DNA of 64,000 nucleotides from Daucus carota subsp. sativus (Eukaryota > Streptophyta > Magnoliopsida > Apiales > Apiaceae), in contig NC_030383.2 of the NCBI RefSeq assembly GCF_001625215.2, positions 50,030,380 to 50,094,379 on the forward strand, read 5' to 3'. Below are positions 56,943-64,000 of this stretch, piece after piece. Position 1 is the first letter of the stretch; each line of letters opens with the position of its first letter. The notes beneath the pieces are model-generated. The model was given only the letters and a program-made list of their open reading frames with translations. It had not been told where the DNA came from and made no database searches. The position numbers were made by a program, and so were the translations under genes.

Positions 56943-57551
56943 ATGAAAATATTATCAATAGCTTTCCCATGCCTTGGAATGGCTTTCGTGGCATTTTTTA
57001 TGGTTTCGTGTAATGCAGCACCTGATATTGTGCGTGACATGAATGGTGACATACTCCGAGAGGGCGCTAACTATTACATCTATATGCCGGTGGACCATGG
57101 GAAGGCCGGTGCAGTAACTTTGTGGAGCAGGAATGGCTCATGCCCGCTTGATGTCGTTCAGAGCAAATATGGGACCAATAAAAGTTACCTTAATATTTTT
57201 TCATTCACACCAGTTAATCTCAAAAAAGGCGTGGTTCGTGAGTGGACTGATCTTAACATCGAAGCTGCAGGTGGATCATTCTGCGGAGAGCCAATGGTCT
57301 GGAAGCTCGACAGTTACGGGGGAGAGTTTGTTGTGAGTACTCGGGGAGTAAAAGGAAATCCTGGAGCTAAAACTATAGGCAACTGGTTTAAGATTGAAAA
57401 ATATTTGAATCACTACAAGTTTGTGTATTGCCCATCAGTATGCAAAACTTGCAAAGCAATGTGCAAAGACATAGGCATTTCGAGGAAGGGCAACAGTGGA
57501 AGACTGGTTCTTAACGATAAACCATTCATGGTTTCATTCAAGAAGTTCTAG
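56943..57551 (+). CDS. Kunitz (miraculin-like) protease inhibitor, type B, block 3
   Basis: Intronless, 202 residues with every type B landmark (VRDMNGDILREGANYYI, NGSCPLDVVQSKYG, PMVWKLDSYGGEF, NWFKIEKY, CPSVCKTCKAMC). It differs from the block 2 gene at about eleven residues. Two of these change Ser to Trp: TLWSR for TLSSR, and REWTD for RESTD, the latter at a position that is Ser in every other copy of the cluster. YIYMP replaces YIIMP after the signature. The changes sit in loops, so altered target range is possible but unproven. The big MULE begins about 265 bp downstream. Confidence 0.93.
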   Translation: MKILSIAFPCLGMAFVAFFMVSCNAAPDIVRDMNGDILREGANYYIYMPVDHGKAGAVTLWSRNGSCPLDVVQSKYGTNKSYLNIFSFTPVNLKKGVVREWTDLNIEAAGGSFCGEPMVWKLDSYGGEFVVSTRGVKGNPGAKTIGNWFKIEKYLNHYKFVYCPSVCKTCKAMCKDIGISRKGNSGRLVLNDKPFMVSFKKF

Positions 57552-57815
57552 ATGTTTTATACCGACTCGGTTGTATTTTAATAATCATATACCATAATAC
57601 TGTTATGTTATATATGGTTGATTTCAAATAAATGGATCAAATCTGATCTACAAAATCAATAATATTTTCTCTTCATTGTCATAATATGACCGATTATTAA
57701 ATATTTGTGCCGGTAAATGTTGATGTTTACACTTCCAAGTTAAGTTTGTCTGGGGAAAAGAAGTTGCCACAATGAAAATCTAATTTTTTAAAATAAATTC
57801 TAATTTTTTTAAGAG

Positions 57816-57990
57816 TGATTGACACTTTGCACCCCTTATGTTTGGGCGCTTTTTCGATTTGGTCTCAAACAATTTTTTTTGTCACTTTGCATCCGTAAGT
57901 TTAAAAAGCGCTTCACTTTGCACCCCTTTGACCAGTCTCCGTTTATTTGACTGTTAACTTTAACGGAGCCAGGGTTAAAAGGGTAAATTC
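57816..57990 (+). repeat. MULE left terminal inverted repeat
   Basis: Pairs with 62947-63121 with few mismatches. It probably carries the transposase promoter, since the coding start is only about 150 bp further in. GTGCAAAGTG-type motifs recur three times within the arm. Confidence 0.9.
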
Positions 57991-58142
57991 GCTTGCCGAT
58001 TAAAACTAAATAACATTTTAGCGAATTAAAATTACATTTCAGTAAATCAAACAAAACAAAACTCCATCCGCCTCTTGATCGAACCCTCTTCCCGCCCCCC
58101 AAATCTCTCTGATTTCGCCGATCGATAAACCCTAGTGCTGCG

Positions 58143-61100
58143 ATGAGAGGTCGATTACGAGTTGTTAGCGATGATAATCTGAGGACTTGCACTTGGGCTG
58201 AAGTCCCCGACTGGTATTGGCTCGCGAGTCTTGAAAACCACACTGAAGTGCCCACAATCGAAGTCCCTGCAGTGCCAGAAGGATCTGAAGTGCCTGATTA
58301 TGGGGGTAAGTATCTCTAATTGAAACTTGTCTAATGTTGATTTCACTTCGGATGTATATTGTATTTCGTATGCATGCATGATAGATTAGGGTATGAATAG
58401 TTTATTGTAGTGGTATGAATAGTTTAATAGTGTGTATTGTCCTGTAGTGCTCTTTTTATATTCACTTGTTTATATCCTGTAGTTGTAGATTTGTTGTGTT
58501 TTTCGAGCTTATTTTCTTCAATTAGGGTAATTTAATTTGGGTAATTAAGTTGTAGGTTTACTGTATATGTTGTAGTCCTTAAATTTGAGGTTGAATTTTG
58601 GTAATTTTGTTGTAGGTTTACTGCATTTGTTATATTCCTTAAATTTGTGTAATTTAATTTTTTCAACAGCTGACTCTATAAACTTCACCATCAAACTGTA
58701 TCATGGTGGAGAATTTGATGAAAAGTTTGAGAAATATACTGATGGGGAGTTCAAGTACTTTGACATGTGCTCACCTAAGGATTTTAAGTTATTTGACCTC
58801 CGGTCAATGTGTGAGGAAATAGGAATAGGTGAAGGTTGTTATGATTTGTGGTTCAAGATTCCTCACCAACCTTTAAGCGCAGAGATGTTGCTCCCCCTTG
58901 ACAGTGAAAAAGATGTGGGAGTGATGGTGGACTTGCTGATATATAGCAATTGTATGGAAGTGTACACATCTGCCAAAGATCAAGGTGAAGATGATATGTT
59001 TGACTTCTCGTTCACACAGTATGCAGAGGATGAAAGAGAGAGGAGAGTAGGTGAGATGTATGATGAATTGGAAGAGGGAGAAGGTGAGGCTGAAAATGAG
59101 GGAGAAGGTGAGGCTGCAAATGAAGAGCTGGAGGATGATGTGAGTTTCCATGGAGATTCTTCGAATCTGGATTCGAGTGAGAGTGAGGTTGAACCACCCC
59201 CGAAGAAAAAAAGGAGAATTCCTCCTCCAAATCAACCATTCAGGCTAAGAAAAAGAGGAAGATACTCAATGTTAAGGGTATGATCACATTTCAAACTTTG
59301 AATTACTGTGTTTCTTACTTACTGTCTGACTTACTGTGTTTCTTGTTTCTTGTTATGTATTAGGGACTATTCAAAAATACTCCTGATAATCCGGTGGTAG
59401 TGGATGATGAGGGTCCTCCAGTGACCCAACCAAGCCAACCAAGTGAAGATGTCAAAAAGAAGAGTGATAAAAAGAGGCAACCAAAAAAGCAGACTAAGAA
59501 GACTAAGAAGACCAAGACCAAAAAAAGTGAAATAGGGGAGTCAAGTGCTACCATTCCAGAAACACTGGAACACCCTGCAGATACAGAATTGAACCCCACT
59601 GCAGATGTACCTACCATTCCAGAAAAAGAAGACCCTGCAAAGGAGGAAATTCATGACAGTGCTGGTCATAATGCTGAGGACAATGCTGAGGAATTTGTGG
59701 CTGGTGACAATGCTGAGGAATTTGTGGCTGGTGACAATGCTGAGGAATTGGACAAAGAATTTTTTGGTGATGATAGTTCAGAAGGTGCATTCAACAGTGC
59801 AGATGAGAGGATGGCCTTGGACTCAGGGGATGAATCTGGCAGTGATTGCAAAGAATTCAATGAATTGACAGATATGGAAGACCCCCAATTTGAAATGGGT
59901 ATGAAATTCACCAGTGGGAGAGTCTTCAGGGCAGCTGTATGGAAGTATGCCATAAAAAATCAGAGAGCCCTCAGATTGAAGAAAAACCTACCAGATAAGA
60001 TTAAATGGGTTTGCGCAGATGGTTGTCCATGGAAATGCTATGGTCTGAAGCAGCAAAGGACTGAAACAATTCAGATAAAAGCTATCTGCAGACTACACAC
60101 TTGCAATCCCACCTGGGAGCAAAAATTTGTGAATTCAACATGGATTGCTGAAGCCTATGAGGATGAGATAAGGCTTAATCCAAGATGGGAAACCACTGCT
60201 TTTCATGCCAAGGTGGTTAATGACCTGAAATGCAAAATCTCCCTCTCTATTAATTACAGAGCACTGAGGAAAGCTAGAGACAACATAGCAGGCAAGCATG
60301 AAGCTGAGTATGCAAAAGTTTTTGCATATGGTAATGAGATAAAGAGACAAATGCCTGGATCTACAGTGAAGATTATGTCGGAACCTAATCAAGCTGGTAG
60401 GAGGTTTCTGCGGATGTACATATGCCTTGCACCATTGAAAGAAGGCTTTTTAGATGGCTGTAAACCAGTTATAGGTTTAGATGGGTGCCATCTCAAAGGA
60501 CCTCTAGGTGGCATCCTCTTGACTGCAGTTGGGACGGATCCCAACGATGGGATGTACCCAATTGCATGGGCCCAAGTAGAAGCAGAGAATAACTCCAGCT
60601 GGGACTGGTTTCTAGGCTTGCTGAAGGATGATTTAAACATAATGAATGATGGTAACTACACATTCATATCTGACAGGCAAAAAGGCCTTGTAAATGCACT
60701 TGAAAATCATGTTCCAATGGCAGAGCATCGCTTTTGTGTTATGCACTTATATAAGAATTTATGGAAGGAATTCAAAGGAATTGGTGTAAGGAGGCTTCTA
60801 TGGTCAGCTACAAGGTCAACTACAGAGTACTATTTCAAGAGGCACATGGATGAATTGGAAAAGGTAATTACTTATTTCTAAATTTGTTACCTATTTCTTT
60901 CCAAATACACCAAATGCACTGTAAATTTGTTATTTCACCTAGATTAAATGCTCTGTAAATTACATGTTATTTCACCTAGATGAAATGCACTGTAAATTTG
61001 TTATTTTACCTAGATTAAATGCTCTGTAAATTACATGTTATTTCACCTAGATTAAATGCACTGTAAATTAAGTTGTAGGACCTAGATTAAATGCATTGTA

Positions 61101-62525
61101 AATCTTGTGATTTGTTAGGTTTCACCTAGAGCTTATGAATGGCTGGCAGCAAAGCCAAGGTCACAGTGGAGTAGGTCGGCTTTCAGGGATGTCAGTAAGT
61201 CAGACACCTTCGTGAATAACAATTGCGAAGTTTTTAATCATGCCATTAACAACTTCAGAGACATGGGAATTGTCTCTATGTTCACTGCAATTCACAATGC
61301 CTGTATGGAAAGAATAAGTAAAAGAAAGTCTAAAATAGAGCAAAGAAGTACGAGGTTCTGCACAAAACCTCTGAAAAAACTACACAAGTAAGTGAAAACT
61401 CTTCTTACAGTTCTTACTTGCTCTTAATTTTGTATCTTCAATTTGTATCTAATTTTTGTTTTTTGATCTTATGAAGATCAATGGAAAAAGCAGGAACTGC
61501 TAGACCAGTGTGGAATGGGGGCTCTAAATATCTTGTCACAATGACCGAGGGTGGTCATCAAATTGTTTGTGACTTGCAGAACCAGACATGTGCCTGTAGG
61601 AAATGGCAACTGACAGGTATTCCTTGCTTCCACGCTTGTTCTTGCATCTTATTTCAAAAGCAAAGTCCCCTAGACTACATGCATCAATGCCACAACAGAG
61701 ATTGGTCCTTGAGAGTTTATAGTCATGTTCTTGAACCTATAAATGGGGAGCAATATTGGGAGGAAACACATGAAACACCATTATTACCTCCCAACATTAA
61801 GGTGGCTCCAGGAAGGCCTAAAAAAAATAGAGACAAAAAGAATGACATTCCTAAAACTAGACCAAATGATCCAACAATGATGAAAAGGCAAGGCACATCA
61901 GGTAGATGCACATGGTGTAAGGAGTGGGGACACAACACCAGGACTTGCAAAGCTAAGGTATTATATACCATTTTGCTAGGTATTATATATTCCTACTGCA
62001 AGGTTCTAACTAGGTTTTATTTTTTGCTAGAAACTTGATGAAGAGAGGAAAATGCAAGAGGAGGGACCTGGATCTGCTGAAAATGTGTCAAAGGAACCTA
62101 CCACTGCTGCTTGTTCTAAGGTATGAATTTGAGCATTCTTGATGTACAATTATTTGGCAAAGACAGGACTCTAACTATGTAATTACTTGCAGAAAAAAAA
62201 GGTGCAGTTTGAAGACACAACCGCAACCACAGGAGGTAGTCAAGACAAACAAGTATCAAACTCACAACCAAGAACAAAGCAGTTGGCAAAGAAAAGTGTG
62301 AGGACATCACCAATGAAGAGTGGAGGCAAAATCATACCATCAATCACAACCATAGATGTTGCTTCTCATGGAGGTATTATCAGACCCTTCAAAGCTCCAG
62401 GTAGAATAGCTCCTAAAACTCCATTGGATGTGCAGCCAGTAGAGGGCCAAAGGTTTACTTCATTGAAGAATTTGCAAGCTGCAGTACAGGAGAGGAAAAA
62501 TAGCAAGGGCAAGAAGAAAGCATGA
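58143..62525 (+). CDS. MURA-like MULE transposase
   Basis: Seven exons: 58143-58305, 58670-59277, 59364-60863, 61119-61387, 61477-61957, 62031-62120 and 62193-62525, giving 1147 residues with all phases consistent. Residues 55-257 form an N-terminal region with a beta-rich start (INFTIKLYHGGEFDE) and an acidic tail. A Lys-rich linker with three direct copies of EEFVAGDNA-like units follows. The plant MuDR DNA-binding domain is at about 430-530 (MKFTSGRVFRAAVWKYAIKN). The MULE catalytic domain has D630 (VIGLDGCHLKG), D694 (FISDRQKGL) and the H712-C715 pair (HRFCVMH). A SWIM zinc finger (CAC then CFH, about 885-905) and a CX2CX4HX4C zinc knuckle (991-1004) follow. The product would bind the element's ends and cut it out in the nucleus. 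Confidence 0.9.
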
Positions 62526-62946
62526 ACCGTGAGGGACCTTTTTTTTGGTCATTGTTGCCACCCATATCTTCAGCCAACTGTTTTTTTCTAGACATTTATG
62601 CTTGCATTTATCTTCTCAGATCTGTTTTTGGTTCAGTTGGTGGTTGATTTGAACTTAATGTTGCAACTACTATTTAGTCTATTTGGTCCCATGTTCTGTA
62701 AGATTCTATGCTACTTTGGAACAGCTTTTATCTATCAAATCTGTTTATCAACTTTGTAGATGTTCAGTCTTCTTTTTGAAGATATTCTATATTTGCTTTT
62801 ATGTTAATTTTAATGAATTTAGATGTTATTTAGTGCAAGTAATTGCTTTTATGCTTTGTAATTGTTCTATGGGCTCCAGTTTACTGCCAGGCGTTGCTCT
62901 GTTTCAGCATCTGCATGTTAGATATGATTTTTGGGTAAAAACGAGT

Positions 62947-63121
62947 GAATTTACCCTTTTAACCCTCGCTCTGTTAAAGTTAACAGTCAAATAAACGGAG
63001 ACTGGTCAAAGGGGTGCAAAGTGAAGCGCTTTTTAAACTTACGGGTGCAAAGTGACAAAAAAAATTGTTTGAGACCAAATCGAAAAAGCGCCCAAACATA
63101 AGGGGTGCAAAGTGTCAATCA
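62947..63121 (-). repeat. MULE right terminal inverted repeat
   Basis: Mirror of 57816-57990, ending AGTGTCAATCA. About 420 bp separate it from the transposase stop; that stretch is the probable 3' untranslated region and holds no second gene. Confidence 0.9.
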
Positions 63122-64000
63122 GTTTTAATTAACATAAATTATATTATATAGTGTAATTTTTTATATTTTAGGACTTTTAAATTTATAAAATAATATAATT
63201 TCATTTTATATGAGATTTTTTATTTTATTATATATTTTATAGATATAAAATAGTTCATGATAATATTATTAGTAGTTTTGGATTTTCTTCTCTATGATCT
63301 ATATGACTCATGACTCATCATGAGGATAATAAACTTTTATATTTTACTATGTTAATTTTGGGATAGGTAGTTGGGCTTTTAGGATAGGTAGTAATTGGGC
63401 TTTTGTGATTGAATGAAAATCAAAATAACTCAAAAAAATTTGTTTTTCAACTATTTTTTAGTGCCGGGGGCTTTTTGAGTTTTGTGACCTTAACACAACA
63501 AAATTAACAATGGTGATCATAAACGTGTCTTATTCAAATTACAATTTTCTTGATACCACCAATTTGTTATAATAATATAAACGGTAAATAATATGAAAAG
63601 TTTGTATATTTTTGTAAAATAAAATTCATGAAAAACATGAGTGATTTGATAATAGATATTTCATTACAAGTTTGGGGTATATTTTTGTTTCAAAAAACAA
63701 AAAAAAAAAGTCTGGGGTATATTTCCTTTGACTTAGATATTTAATTATTTCTACTATTTTGCTATTTATTTTGTGTTGCATGTTTATATTTTAATATTTT
63801 TATGATTTATATATTTTATTCAAATAAATAATTTGAATAGGTAAACGGCTAATATTTTCAAATACTAAGACCCAAATGTGTAGTATCTTATATCTATATT
63901 AATAACTTCTTATTTTTCAAAAGTTATACAAATAAACTTAATATGTCGTCGCTTTTCTAGAATAATATGATTATTTGATTTTCATGAATAAAAATTTTGA
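63122..64000. other. AT-rich DNA, no gene seen
   Basis: No coding frame or element ends were recognised. A direct repeat of GTCTGGGGTATATTT / GTTTGGGGTATATTT occurs near 63670 and 63710. Confidence 0.4.

Larger units (their letters stand above)
55221..57815 (+). repeat. tandem block 3 of 3 (type A gene reduced to a stub)
   Basis: Upstream segment 55221-55610, type A promoter and stub (55.9 kb), spacer like that of block 1, type B gene (56.9 kb), and the first part of the downstream segment. Similarity to block 2 continues to about 57810 (AAATAAATTCTAATTTTTTT), where the large MULE begins. Confidence 0.75.
57816..63121 (+). mobile_element. 5.3-kb Mutator-like element (MULE), apparently complete
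   Basis: Both ends carry 175-bp inverted repeats starting TGATTGACACTTTGCACCCC. Between them lies one spliced transposase gene with an open frame throughout. Flanks are TTTTTTAAGAG on the left and GTTTTAATTAAC on the right; no perfect 9-bp target duplication is present, although TTTTAA is shared. The near-identical arms and open frame suggest a recent insertion, and the element may be able to move itself. Confidence 0.9.

Noticed and set aside
58873-59953. Antisense frames over the acidic and Lys-rich part of the transposase
   Set aside because: They arise from low-complexity GAG/AAG codons on the coding strand.

Overview
This is nuclear DNA of a flowering plant, almost certainly a eudicot. 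It is AT-rich, its genes carry GT-AG introns, Stowaway-like DNA transposons ending in CTCCCTCC/GGAGGGAG lie throughout, and the proteins belong to plant families (Kunitz inhibitors, CYP96A-type P450s, NDR1/HIN1-like proteins, MULE transposases). The sequence does not fix the species. An asterid would fit, but that is a guess.

Positions 1-25 kb hold single-copy housekeeping genes. They are the last exon of an unidentified gene (about 0.7 kb), an NHL6-like membrane protein (2.3-3.1 kb, +), a CCDC12/Cwf18 splicing protein with a Helitron in its third intron (4.9-8.8 kb, +), an 11-exon BRO1-domain protein (9.8-17.2 kb, -), a small Mutator-like element with long inverted repeats (19.4-20.1 kb), and a CDT1-type replication licensing factor in seven exons (21.1-25.2 kb, +).

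Positions 26-57.6 kb are a family cluster of Kunitz (miraculin-like) protease inhibitors. There are seven intact genes, two clear pseudogenes and two short remnants, interleaved with two intronless CYP96A-like P450 genes. A convergent Kunitz/P450 pair occurs twice with almost identical spacing (463 and 465 bp between stop codons). From 47.5 to 57.8 kb a block with two different Kunitz genes is repeated three times. The downstream gene type is kept in all three copies. The upstream type is intact in the first block, deleted from the second and reduced to a stub in the third.

Positions 57.8-63.1 kb are one Mutator-like element (MULE) of about 5.3 kb. It has 175-bp terminal inverted repeats and a seven-exon MURA-like transposase whose spliced frame is open throughout (1147 codons before the stop). 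It lies about 265 bp after the last Kunitz gene, at the edge of the third block. The remaining 0.9 kb is AT-rich with nothing recognised.

Exon boundaries were placed by eye from splice consensus, reading phase and family resemblance. No alignment or database search was run.
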